From contig CAJTNN010000040.1 in NCBI GenBank assembly GCA_910577585.1, forward strand, positions 1-15,708: a stretch of 15,708 nucleotides of DNA. Reading direction: 5' to 3'. The notes under the pieces are model-generated. The model was not told the origin of the DNA. It saw nothing but the letters and a program-made list of their open reading frames with translations, and did not search any database. The DNA comes from an uncultured Muribaculaceae bacterium (GTDB lineage Bacteria; Bacteroidota; Bacteroidia; Bacteroidales; Muribaculaceae). Each line of letters starts with the position of its first letter. Within the stretch, counting starts at the first letter, position 1. Shown in pieces: positions 7,497 to 14,301 of the stretch. Position numbers and translations under genes: made by a program.

Positions 7497-9125
7497 ATGA
7501 AACTCAAAAATGTCTTAACGATTGGAATAGGTGCCATCCTTGCGGTGGCGTCTGCCTGCGGTGTGGATGCCCATGCCGCGCATAGCCATAAAGGGCGCCC
7601 TCCGATGCCTGGAGAAGAGTTGAAGCAACTCAACAAGGCTATCAAGAGCGCACCACTTTATATGCACGACAAGCAGATGTATCTTGATTCACTCACGATG
7701 CACTACCGCAAGCTCCCGGAGACGGACCATCGCGGACGCTGGCTCTCGGCCCTGAAGGTGTCGGAGGCATATCTGCCTGTGCGTGCCGACTCGGCACTCT
7801 ACTATTCGGAGCTTTCTGCCCAGGAGGCCTCGAGTCTCGAAAATCCGTCGTTGCTTCTGCAAAGCCGCATAGCCCGCATCAACTCACTCAGCACATGCGG
7901 TATATTCACCCGAGCCCTTGAAGAATTCAGAAGCATCAGTCCGGCAGAGGTGCCCGATTCACTCAAGGCCTCATATTGGAGCGCGGGGCGAAAGATGTAC
8001 GGATATATGAGGGTGTACGTAGAGGGGGATGTGCAGTTTTTCAATGAGTATACATTGCGCTATTTCCAGTATGATGACTCACTGGTGGGGCAGCTCGCCG
8101 CAGATAATCCGCTGCGATGCTTCTATATCGCCGAGCGTATGATTAGCCAGGGACGCTACCCGGAGGCCAAGAGTCACCTCGAGAAACTATGCACTACCCA
8201 GGCCGAGGACTCCAATCTATATGCCATGGCTGCCTATCAGATGGCGCTGGTGTGCAAGAATGAGGGTGATCAGACCGCCTATGCGTCATATCTTGCCAAA
8301 GCTGCGATTTCGGATATAAAAGGGTGTGTAAAGGATGGACTGGCGCTCCCCACCCTTGCCGAATGGCTCTACCGTCATGGCGAGCTCAATCTGGCCTTCC
8401 GCTACATAAACTTCGCGCTCGAAGACGCAATGGCCGGCAATGTGAGAATGCGCACAGTGACGATCGCCGCCCTGCTGCCACTCATCGATGAGGCCTATCG
8501 CGAGAAAATCAATGCCTCGCGAGATGAGCTGATGGTGTATTTTCTGCTTGTGACCTTCCTGCTTCTGGTGTCGGCCGGACTTGTGGTGATACTGATGCGG
8601 ATGATACGTCGCGGGCGTGCCACTGCCCGCAAGCTTGCCCGTACCTCTGAATTGCAGGAGTCATATATCGGGCATTTCATCGGGCTTTGCTCCACTTATG
8701 CCAATCGCCTGCAATCGCTTCAGAAACTTGTGAGCCGCAAGCTCGCCTCCGGGCAGGCCGATGAGTTGCAGAAGCTCATAAAGAGTGGTAAGTTTGACGA
8801 CGACCAGAATGAGGAATTCTACAAGATATTCGACTCAGCCTTCCTGGATATCTATCCGGACTTCATTGAGAATATCAACTCTCTGCTTCGTCCGGAGGAG
8901 GCTCTCGAGCTTAAGAATGCCAAGGAGCTTACCCCCGAATTGCGCATCTATGCATTCGTAAGACTCGGAGTTGACGAGTCTACCAAGATTGCGCAGATGC
9001 TCAACTATAGCGTCAGCACCGTGTATGCCTACCGCAACCGGATGCGCAACCGGGCCATCGACCGCGAGAACTTTGATCACGACGTGATGGGGCTCGGACG
9101 CGACAAGACGACCGGAGAACAGTGA
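7497..9125 (+). CDS. DUF6377 membrane-bound regulator with TPR-like sensor domain
   Basis: The product has 542 residues. A signal peptide covers about 1-26 (it has ASAC, a poor lipobox, so lipidation is doubtful). Residues 40-340 are helical TPR-like repeats and should be periplasmic. A single membrane helix lies at about 346-369 (VYFLLVTFLLLVSAGLVVIL). The cytoplasmic part, from 371 on, begins with a helix containing ELQESYIGHFIGLCSTYA and matches DUF6377 in pattern. Near 478-521 a helix-turn-helix is likely: LRIYAFVRLGVDESTKIAQ then YSVSTVYAYRNRMRNRA, the latter resembling a LuxR-type recognition helix. The layout suggests a one-component regulator that senses outside and binds DNA inside; targets are unknown. 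The gene is monocistronic. No sugar-utilisation or other obvious target operon is adjacent. Confidence 0.85.
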   Translation: MKLKNVLTIGIGAILAVASACGVDAHAAHSHKGRPPMPGEELKQLNKAIKSAPLYMHDKQMYLDSLTMHYRKLPETDHRGRWLSALKVSEAYLPVRADSALYYSELSAQEASSLENPSLLLQSRIARINSLSTCGIFTRALEEFRSISPAEVPDSLKASYWSAGRKMYGYMRVYVEGDVQFFNEYTLRYFQYDDSLVGQLAADNPLRCFYIAERMISQGRYPEAKSHLEKLCTTQAEDSNLYAMAAYQMALVCKNEGDQTAYASYLAKAAISDIKGCVKDGLALPTLAEWLYRHGELNLAFRYINFALEDAMAGNVRMRTVTIAALLPLIDEAYREKINASRDELMVYFLLVTFLLLVSAGLVVILMRMIRRGRATARKLARTSELQESYIGHFIGLCSTYANRLQSLQKLVSRKLASGQADELQKLIKSGKFDDDQNEEFYKIFDSAFLDIYPDFIENINSLLRPEEALELKNAKELTPELRIYAFVRLGVDESTKIAQMLNYSVSTVYAYRNRMRNRAIDRENFDHDVMGLGRDKTTGEQ

Positions 9126-9263
9126 TTTTCGGAGTATTCTTGAGCTTGTGGATTCTTGATATGAGTGATATAATGACTTATATTCTGAATTTTTAAAATG
9201 CTGAAATATAGTAGAATAAAATTATATTGACTTATATTCGAGCTTATATAGTGATTGTAATGT
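9126..9263. other. AT-rich intergenic stretch with a 12-bp direct repeat
   Basis: This is the first part of a 684-bp stretch without a protein gene. TGACTTATATTC occurs at 9174-9185 and again at 9228-9239, 54 bp apart. I could find no clean terminator for the DUF6377 gene here. The one long frame on the minus strand has the composition of non-coding AT-rich DNA. Confidence 0.5.
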
Positions 9264-9294
9264 TTTGAATCGCCTATGGGATTGACTAATTTTG
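9264..9294 (+). promoter_or_regulatory. Perfect consensus promoter with no protein gene behind it
   Basis: TTTG (9264-9267), 19 bp, TAATTTTG (9287-9294): the exact consensus spacing and boxes of the main Bacteroidetes sigma factor. Transcription should start near 9300. An ATG at 9297-9299 is followed at once by TGA, and no reading frame of useful length follows. Confidence 0.8.
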
Positions 9295-9299
9295 CAATG

Positions 9300-9488
9300 T
9301 GAAAAAAGAGATACTTCACAGAATACTCTTTCTTAATTAAGTAAATTCTCATAAGGCAAAAAAAGATTACAAGGTTAGTAAAGGTGTAAAAATTAGTATT
9401 GACGACTAAATCGTTTATGTTAGGTTTGTAGAAATAAATTTGATTCGCACGTGGCAGACTTCTTGTGAAAGTGGTCTGCTTCTTTTTT
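9300..9488 (+). ncRNA. Candidate small RNA, about 190 nt
   Basis: A perfect promoter lies just upstream and a strong intrinsic terminator closes the unit. The longest frames inside are about 13 codons (GTG at 9299) and 4 codons (ATG near 9418), so the transcript is unlikely to be a message. Possible structure: a 5' hairpin GTGAA/TTCAC (9299-9319), the palindrome CTTAATTAAG inside an AGAAT/ATTCT pair, a small ACGA/TCGT stem near 9400, then the terminator hairpin. I do not recognise a named RNA family. A role such as antisense regulator or 6S-like RNA cannot be told from the sequence; 6S is not favoured because the two ends do not form a long duplex. Confidence 0.55.
9454..9488 (+). terminator. 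Intrinsic terminator of the candidate small RNA
   Basis: GCAGAC (9454-9459) pairs with GTCTGC (9474-9479). An inner TTC/GAA pair is possible, and TTC plus six T follow at once (9480-9488). The T-run is on the plus strand only, so it works for plus-strand transcription. Confidence 0.8.
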
Positions 9489-9524
9489 GTATATATGCAG
9501 GATGGGATTTGGAGGCTTGCATTT

Positions 9525-9569
9525 AATCCCCCTTCGGGCTGGCTCTATCGGGCTGCTCGGAGGGGGATT
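9525..9569. repeat. Imperfect inverted repeat
   Basis: AATCCCCC (9525-9532) and GGGGGATT (9562-9569) are perfect arms, and the pairing carries on inward with some mismatches (CTTCGGGC against GCTCGGAG). It lies between the candidate small RNA and the tandem repeats, downstream of the end of crcB on the other strand, and could help end that transcript, but no T-run is present. Confidence 0.45.
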
Positions 9570-9637
9570 GCTTATTTGGGAGTGCTCGCTTCGGTCGCAC
9601 CACAATTTTGCTTTCGGGGGGATATTAGGGGGCTTCG

Positions 9638-9809
9638 CTTGGGCTTGCGCGCTTAGGAGCTTCACTTGGGCGCTTAGGAGCTTCGCTTGGGCGCTTAGGA
9701 GCTTTGCTTGCGCGCTTAGGAGCTTTGCTTGGGCGCTTGGGGGCTGCGCTTGGCTCGGATGGGTGGCTTTGCTTGGGCGCTTGGGGGCTTTGCTTGGCTT
9801 GGATGGGGG
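9638..9809. repeat. Tandem repeat, 21-bp unit, about 8 copies
   Basis: The consensus unit is CTTGGGCGCTTAGGAGCTTYG (21 bp). Units begin at 9638 (27 bp, carrying an extra 6 bp), 9665, 9686, 9707, 9728, 9749 (23 bp), 9772 and 9793. The last four form two related pairs, so a two-unit block seems to have duplicated. As 21 is a multiple of 3, all frames stay open (for example LRSFAWA on the plus strand), but the frames lack a start or family similarity. The array ends at the stop codon of crcB. Confidence 0.85.
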
Positions 9810-10199
9810 TTAGATGTGCTTGCCGAGGTAGAAGCCTAAGGCGCAGCCGAAGAGGCCTACGAATAGGGTCATGGTGCCGAATATTAGCCAGGTCAGGAGG
9901 TCGCCGGCTTCGTAGTATTTCACGCTGTCGAGGGTGAAGCTTGAGAAGGTGGAGAAGCCGCCACAGAAGCCTGTCATGGTGAGCAGGGCGAAGGCGGTGC
10001 GCATCTCTTCGCTCCAGCCGCATTGCGAGTTGGCGAGCCATCCGCCGAAGATACCTATCAGGAAGCATCCCAGAGAGTTTATGACCCATGTGGCGAAGCC
10101 GAGGGGTGAGTTCTTTAGCGCAAGTTCTATCAGATAGCGTGCCACTGCCCCTGCGCCTCCGGCTACGGCTACGAGTAGGATTCTTATTGCTATATTCAT
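9810..10199 (-). CDS. crcB: Fluoride ion channel CrcB/FluC
   Basis: The product has 129 residues and four membrane helices, the full length of a FluC subunit. Such subunits form an antiparallel dimer that lets fluoride leave the cell. Visible family motifs are GGAGAVARY (14-22), NSLGCFLIG (41-49) with its conserved Asn41, and GFCGGFSTFSSF (77-88), which holds the two phenylalanines of the fluoride pathway and the central sodium-site turn. The ATG at 10199 is the only good start. The gene is boxed in by two unrelated tandem repeats, one ending at its stop and one beginning 15 bp before its start. I saw no promoter box and no fluoride-riboswitch-like sequence upstream; it may be read through from the TPR gene or use a promoter I cannot recognise. 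Confidence 0.95.
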   Translation of the reverse strand: MNIAIRILLVAVAGGAGAVARYLIELALKNSPLGFATWVINSLGCFLIGIFGGWLANSQCGWSEEMRTAFALLTMTGFCGGFSTFSSFTLDSVKYYEAGDLLTWLIFGTMTLFVGLFGCALGFYLGKHI

Positions 10200-10213
10200 G
10201 GCTTTTATGTAGT

Positions 10214-10323
10214 AGTGAGGAGTTTCGGAGTGAGTTATTAGTGAGGAGTGAGGAGTTATTAGTGGGGAGTGAGGAGTTAGGAGTTATTAGTGGGGAGTGA
10301 GGAGTTAGGAGTTATTAGTGAGG
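10214..10323. repeat. Heptanucleotide tandem repeat in the crcB leader
   Basis: After a short irregular start (AGTGAGG, then an 8-bp variant), thirteen consecutive 7-bp units run from 10233 to 10323. Each is AGTGAGG, AGTTATT, AGTGGGG or AGTTAGG. They are organised in higher-order 28-bp blocks: AGTGGGG-AGTGAGG-AGTTAGG-AGTTATT occurs twice. The repeat decays into purine-rich DNA up to about 10379. It occupies the region just upstream of the crcB start codon, so copy-number change by slippage could alter its leader or promoter. Confidence 0.9.
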
Positions 10324-10391
10324 GTGGGGATAGGGAGAGGAGTGAGGAGATGGGAGTGGGGAGATGGTGGAGGAGGATGCTTTATTTAAGG

Positions 10392-10423
10392 AAAGGCCCG
10401 GCGCTCGAGAGCACCGGACCTTT
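10392..10423 (-). terminator. Terminator hairpin of the TPR gene
   Basis: On the minus strand a 13-bp stem forms (AAAGGTCCGGTGC with GCGCCGGGCCTTT, two G-U pairs) around a 6-nt loop. It begins 74 bp after the TPR gene's stop. The G-U pairs are stable only in minus-strand RNA. The following sequence is only moderately T-rich, so termination may be partial and allow read-through towards crcB. Confidence 0.7.
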
Positions 10424-10497
10424 ACATAAAATAAGCAAAGTGTTTTATTATTTTATGGAATGTATTTGCGGGGATATGGACTTGCCGGTGAACGGGC

Positions 10498-11178
10498 TCA
10501 CTTGGCGAGTCTGGCCTCTTCGCGGCTGATGTAGGCGTCGATGGTGATGCCGTTGCCGAAAGAGAATGTGGGATAAGCCTCCTTAATCTGTTTGTAGCAG
10601 TTGAGGGCATCCTGATATTTTTTCTGGGCGTCGAAGATGTTGGCTTTCTTCCAGAGAATCATGGGTGCGATCTGCTGGTTGCCGGAAGCGAGTTTGAGGG
10701 CTGCGTCGAAAGCTGCGAGAGCTTCGTCGTATTTTTTCAGGTTTACGTAAGAGTCGCCGAGCAGCACGTCTGCCTGTGCCTGCATTACGTCATCTTTAGT
10801 GCTGAATGCCTTGAGGTATTTAGCGGCGTTGTCGTATTTGCCGAGGCGATAATATGCTTCGCCGGCCTGGAGAGCGGCGAGTTTTCCGGCGTCAGAGCTA
10901 CCGTATTTGTCGGCTACCTTGGCATATTCGGCGGCTGCGATAGAGTCGTTGCCGGCCGCTTTTGTCTCTACCTGGTAGAGGGCGTTCTGCGAGTTTTTGT
11001 ATGACGGCTGGAGATAACCCCAATACCAAGCGGCGCCACCGGCGGCGAAGATTACGATCAGGGCGATGCACCAGTAGATGATGCGTTTGTTGGTGGCGAG
11101 GTGCTGACCTGCCATTGTGAGATGATCGTTGAGGTTGTCGATCGCGTTTTGATCTTGATTGTTTTCGTTAGTTGTCAT
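10498..11178 (-). CDS. Membrane-anchored tetratricopeptide repeat protein (YfgM-like)
   Basis: The product has 226 residues. An N-terminal charged tail of about 30 residues (Asn/Gln/Asp-rich) precedes one membrane helix at about 32-54 (RIIYWCIALIVIFAAGGAAWYWGYL). The rest is made of TPR helices: repeats near 84-116 (AEYAKVADKYGSSDAGKLAA onward) and, with clear YDEALAAFDAALKLA and YQDALNCYKQIKEAYP signatures, 140-220. The layout resembles YfgM-type proteins, which face the periplasm and help with envelope protein handling; that role is inference here. It stands alone on its strand, with its own promoter and terminator, and diverges from rpoN. Confidence 0.85.
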   Translation of the reverse strand: MTTNENNQDQNAIDNLNDHLTMAGQHLATNKRIIYWCIALIVIFAAGGAAWYWGYLQPSYKNSQNALYQVETKAAGNDSIAAAEYAKVADKYGSSDAGKLAALQAGEAYYRLGKYDNAAKYLKAFSTKDDVMQAQADVLLGDSYVNLKKYDEALAAFDAALKLASGNQQIAPMILWKKANIFDAQKKYQDALNCYKQIKEAYPTFSFGNGITIDAYISREEARLAK

Positions 11179-11320
11179 TGTCGGAGATAACGGTATGAAT
11201 ATCTTTATGATTCATGATTAACGCTGCTGCCGCGGGCACATGGTGCTGTGGCGGCCGAGTGCCGATGACTCTGTGCGCGGGTGTTGACCGCGTAGGCAGA
11301 GATGGTGGCGCTCTGAATCG

Positions 11321-11352
11321 CAAAGTTACGAATAATTTGTGGTATAGGCAAT
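11321..11352 (-). promoter_or_regulatory. Promoter of the TPR gene
   Basis: On the minus strand ATTG (11352-11349) lies 20 bp before TAACTTTG (11328-11321). The start near 11315 gives a GC-rich leader of about 137 nt (11179-11315) with no reading frame of note; GGGCAC and GTGCCG in it could pair. The 354-bp gap 11179-11532 holds this and the rpoN promoters. Confidence 0.65.
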
Positions 11353-11410
11353 TATTTTAGAGCTTTTTTGAGGGGGCGGCCAAATATTTCGGCTAAATCT
11401 TCCTGAATTG

Positions 11411-11519
11411 GCGAATTGGTGTTAAATTTGCGGCCAGTCCAAATGCCTTCGGCACCGCGCGCCGCTCCTTTGGAGCGACCTGCGCTTTTGGCTGGCACGC
11501 GAATTGGTATTATATTTGC
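11411..11519 (+). promoter_or_regulatory. Duplicated promoter element before rpoN
   Basis: The 21-bp element at 11411-11431 (GCGAATTGGT, then a variable part, ending TTTGC) recurs at 11499-11519 with only two mismatches. Both copies hold a -7 box: TAAATTTG (11423-11430) and TATATTTG (11511-11518). Only the second has a -33 TTTG (11487-11490, spacing 20). Between them lies a hairpin CGCTCC-TTT-GGAGCG (11463-11477) and a smaller GCC/GGC one. The downstream promoter should start near 11524, only about 9 nt before the rpoN ATG. Confidence 0.7.
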
Positions 11520-11532
11520 ATGGATTTTGAAT

Positions 11533-12957
11533 ATGCGCAATCAGCAGATACTTGGTACACGTCTTGGTCTTCATCTGACTCAGCAGCAGCTTCGCTTTGT
11601 GGAGCTGCTGGAGATGAACGCGCAGGAACTTGATGAGGCTGTAGAACGTGAACTTGCTGATAATCCGGCGCTTGAGGTGCTTGATCCGGAGGCTGAGGCC
11701 GATAAGCGGCGTGAGGATGAGACTCCGGTGTATCTGCGTTATGCGCGTCAGAGCGACCCGGATGCGCGTGATGTGGAGTTTGCCCCGCCTGACCAGTCGG
11801 AGAGTTTGTATGATCATCTTCGGATGCAGATATCCCAGCGTCATCTTCCGGCAGATGTGGCGGCTCTTGCAGAGTATATCATAGGTAATCTTGATGGTAA
11901 TGGCTATCTGCGTCGCAGCCCTGCGGGGATGGCTGATGATATAGCCATAGCGCGTGGGGTGGAGGTCGCTCCTCAGCTTATGGATAGGGCTCTGGAGGAG
12001 GTGCGCCGTCTTGAGCCCGCCGGCGTGGGGGCTGAGAATCTGCGAGAGTCGCTGTTGCTTCAGCTCAAGCGTCTGCCCGAATCAGAGGCGCGTGATGATG
12101 CCCGGCGCATATTGCAGGATTATTTTGATGCTTTCACGATGCGCCACAGTCATCGGATCATCTCCGGTCTGCATCTGTCGCGAGAGCGGCTTGATGCGGC
12201 TAATAGTCTGATTCTGACGCTGAATCCTAAACCCGGCGGAGCATACGGTGGCGCTGAGTCTACGGCGGCCGGAGTGATTGTGCCCGATTATATTGTGAGC
12301 CGGGAGAGCGGCGAACTCTACATATCGCTCAACAACCGTATTCCGGAGCTTGCAATCGGCGAGAGTTTCCGTGAGGCGATGCGTGGGATAGAGCTGAAGG
12401 CAGGGCGCCCGCGCAAGGGGACGGAATTTATCCGCGACCGTTACCGCAGTGCGTCAGATTTCATAAACACACTCCGCCAGCGTCAGCAGACGATGCTCGA
12501 TGTGATGACAGCCATTGTCAATCATCAGCGTGCATATTTCGAGAGTGGCGACGTGTATGCGCTCAAGCCGATGATGCTCAAGGATATAGAGCGCATCACG
12601 GGGTATGATAAATCAGTAATTTCGCGTGCCACCAACAATAAGTATGTGTCGATGCCCTGGGGTGCCGTGATGCCGCTTCGGTCATTCTTCAGCGACACAG
12701 TGGGGAGTGTCGAGAAGCGGCCCCCCTCTTCCGATTCAGAGGCAGATGGCGAGAGTGATGGCGGCGAACTTACCAATCGGCAGATAGAGGCGGCGCTATG
12801 CGAACTTGTAGCTGCCGAGGACAAGAAACATCCGCTCAGTGATGAGAAATTGCGGTGTGAGCTGCTGGCGCGTGGCTATGAAGTGTCGCGACGCACGGTG
12901 GCCAAATATCGCGACCGCGCCGGCATACTTGTAGCGCGTCTGCGCAAGGAGTTTTGA
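11533..12957 (+). CDS. rpoN: RNA polymerase sigma-54 factor RpoN
   Basis: The product has 474 residues, the normal size. Region I with its glutamine-rich activator-interacting segment is at about 8-50 (LGLHLTQQQLRFVELLEMNA). The core-binding domain follows, with NLDGNGYL at 119-126 and RLEPAGVGA about 60 residues on. The DNA-binding part ends in the RpoN box, RRTVAKYRD at about 453-461, in place of the classic ARRTVAKYR. The ATG at 11533 is chosen because the alternative TTG 39 codons upstream lies before both promoters. Sigma-54 needs an AAA+ enhancer-binding activator and reads -24/-12 promoters. No activator gene is in this window. An acidic low-complexity insert (SSDSEADGESDGG) sits before the RpoN box region. 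Confidence 0.95.
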   Translation: MRNQQILGTRLGLHLTQQQLRFVELLEMNAQELDEAVERELADNPALEVLDPEAEADKRREDETPVYLRYARQSDPDARDVEFAPPDQSESLYDHLRMQISQRHLPADVAALAEYIIGNLDGNGYLRRSPAGMADDIAIARGVEVAPQLMDRALEEVRRLEPAGVGAENLRESLLLQLKRLPESEARDDARRILQDYFDAFTMRHSHRIISGLHLSRERLDAANSLILTLNPKPGGAYGGAESTAAGVIVPDYIVSRESGELYISLNNRIPELAIGESFREAMRGIELKAGRPRKGTEFIRDRYRSASDFINTLRQRQQTMLDVMTAIVNHQRAYFESGDVYALKPMMLKDIERITGYDKSVISRATNNKYVSMPWGAVMPLRSFFSDTVGSVEKRPPSSDSEADGESDGGELTNRQIEAALCELVAAEDKKHPLSDEKLRCELLARGYEVSRRTVAKYRDRAGILVARLRKEF

Positions 12958-12968
12958 GTCTGCCAGAG

Positions 12969-12985
12969 GGCATCGGGTGGATGCC
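12969..12985. other. Small hairpin between rpoN and the histidine kinase gene
   Basis: GGCATC (12969-12974) and GATGCC (12980-12985) form a 6-bp stem with a 5-nt loop, 11 bp after the rpoN stop. No T-run follows. The 70-bp gap is between two convergent genes, so it may contribute to ending transcription. Confidence 0.35.
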
Positions 12986-13027
12986 GCGGGCGCGCCTGCC
13001 GTAAGGCTTTGCGTTAGCATTATGGTT

Positions 13028-14254
13028 TTAGAGAATAGGCAGTTCGATGCGGAATGTGGTGCCTACGCCCGGTTCGGAACTTTTGACAAAGATGCGTCCG
13101 CCGTGGTAATCCTCTATTATTCTTTTCACCAGCGTGAGCCCGAGCCCCCATCCGCGTTTCTTGGTGGTGTAGCCGGGGTTGAACACAGTCTTGAAGTTTT
13201 TGCGGGCAATCCCTTTGCCGGAGTCGGTGACTTCGATGAAGGCCATGTTTTTGTCGGCGCCGGTGGTGATGTCGATTCTTCCGTCGCCATCCATGGCATC
13301 GACAGCGTTTTTGGTGAGATTCTCCATGACCCATTCGAATAATGGGCGCGATAGGCGCACTCCATGATCATCATCGGTGAGGTGCATGTTGATTGCCACG
13401 CGTCCGGAGATGCGGTTTTTCATGTAGTCGAGCGAGTTGGCCACCACATCGTTAAGGTATTCCACATTTAGTTCGGGCGCGGAGCCGATTTTCGAGAACC
13501 GGTCGGCAATTACGGAGAGACGCTTCACATCCTTGTCGATTTCGGAGGTGACCTCTTTGTCGGCGCCGGTGAGTTCCAGATACTGGCTCCATGCCATCAG
13601 CGAGGAGATGGGGGTGCCGAGCTGGTGGGCCGTCTCCTTTGAGAGTCCTACCCAGACGCGGTCTTGTTCGGCGCGCTTGGTGTAGATAACTGCCAGATAA
13701 ATGATAAGCACCAGAATTACCATCACAGCCAGCTGCACATATGGATACCAGCTGAGGCGGCGCAGCAGAATGGAGTCTTCGTAGTATATGTATTGGTAGG
13801 TATTGTCAAATATGGCCACTTCGATGAAGTGGTCGTTGCGGCGAGCCATCTCATGCAGTGGGGTCTCGCCGCCGGGGGCCTTGAGGCGCTTCAGAAGGTA
13901 TTGGCGGTTGCGTTCGGAGAGTTGTTCGAATCCGGGTTGAGAGTCGTCTTTGTCTTCGGGGAGTTTGAAATTGCGGTATTCGAGGATATTGAAATCCTCG
14001 TCGGCCACGAGCACGGGGATGGAGTTATTCTGCTCGATGATAGAGAGCAGGAATTCGAAGTCGGCATCGGCGTCGGCCTTGGCGAGGCGTTCGGTGGCCT
14101 GCGCCCAGATGTTCATTCTCTCGCGTTCTTGCTGCGATAGGGCTTTGACCAGGTTGTTTGAAATCAGCATTACCGCTACTATCGCCACCAATGAGATTGA
14201 GAGGAATATGATTTTGCCGGTGCGCTGGTTGTCGTAGATTGATAGTCGCTTCAT
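13028..14254 (-). CDS. Membrane sensor histidine kinase
   Basis: The product has 408 residues. Membrane helices at about 14-32 and 173-191 enclose a periplasmic domain of about 140 residues of unknown ligand. There is no recognisable HAMP domain after the second helix. The H-box KETAHQLGTPISSLMAW (206-222) carries the phospho-accepting His210. ATP-binding motifs follow: the N-box ENLTKNAVDAMDG (311-323), G1 DSGKGIA (344-350), the F-box near 354-358 and G2 GWGLGLTL (368-375). HQLGTP kinases of this type are common in Bacteroidetes. No response regulator is adjacent in the window, so its partner is unknown. It is the last gene of a probable three-gene operon, 47 bp after the HAD phosphatase. 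Confidence 0.93.
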   Translation of the reverse strand: MKRLSIYDNQRTGKIIFLSISLVAIVAVMLISNNLVKALSQQERERMNIWAQATERLAKADADADFEFLLSIIEQNNSIPVLVADEDFNILEYRNFKLPEDKDDSQPGFEQLSERNRQYLLKRLKAPGGETPLHEMARRNDHFIEVAIFDNTYQYIYYEDSILLRRLSWYPYVQLAVMVILVLIIYLAVIYTKRAEQDRVWVGLSKETAHQLGTPISSLMAWSQYLELTGADKEVTSEIDKDVKRLSVIADRFSKIGSAPELNVEYLNDVVANSLDYMKNRISGRVAINMHLTDDDHGVRLSRPLFEWVMENLTKNAVDAMDGDGRIDITTGADKNMAFIEVTDSGKGIARKNFKTVFNPGYTTKKRGWGLGLTLVKRIIEDYHGGRIFVKSSEPGVGTTFRIELPIL

Positions 14255-14301
14255 AACTCTTGTTTTTGGCGGGCTTGCGCTACGCTCCTTTGGGGAGGGC
14301 G

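Noticed and set aside
9077..9352. 91-residue minus-strand frame in the AT-rich gap
   Set aside because: Composition (I, Y, N, S, H-rich) is that of non-coding AT-rich DNA, and it overlaps the end of the DUF6377 gene and the small-RNA promoter.
9487..9813. Plus-strand frame with repeated LRSFAWA units
   Set aside because: It is a translation of the tandem array with no promoter, start context or family similarity.
9625..10089. 154-residue minus-strand frame over crcB and the 21-bp array, with a proline/lysine-rich repeated tail
   Set aside because: It is out of frame with crcB and its repeated tail only reflects the 21-bp unit, which keeps all frames open.
10214..10323. CRISPR array
   Set aside because: Units are 7 bp, directly adjacent, with no spacers; no cas genes are present.
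10322..10361. Strong G-quadruplex
   Set aside because: There are five G-runs, but one loop is 16 nt long, so a stable three-layer quadruplex is not clearly supported.
10200..10391. Fluoride riboswitch upstream of crcB
   Set aside because: crcB genes often have one, but this region is a heptamer repeat and GA-rich DNA without the conserved riboswitch core.
11416..11532. 39-residue N-terminal extension of RpoN from a TTG
   Set aside because: It would lie upstream of the better promoter, and the normal RpoN N-terminus begins at the ATG at 11533.
11352..11540. 62-residue minus-strand frame over the rpoN promoter region
   Set aside because: It covers both promoter copies, has no family similarity that I can see, and includes the rpoN start codon.
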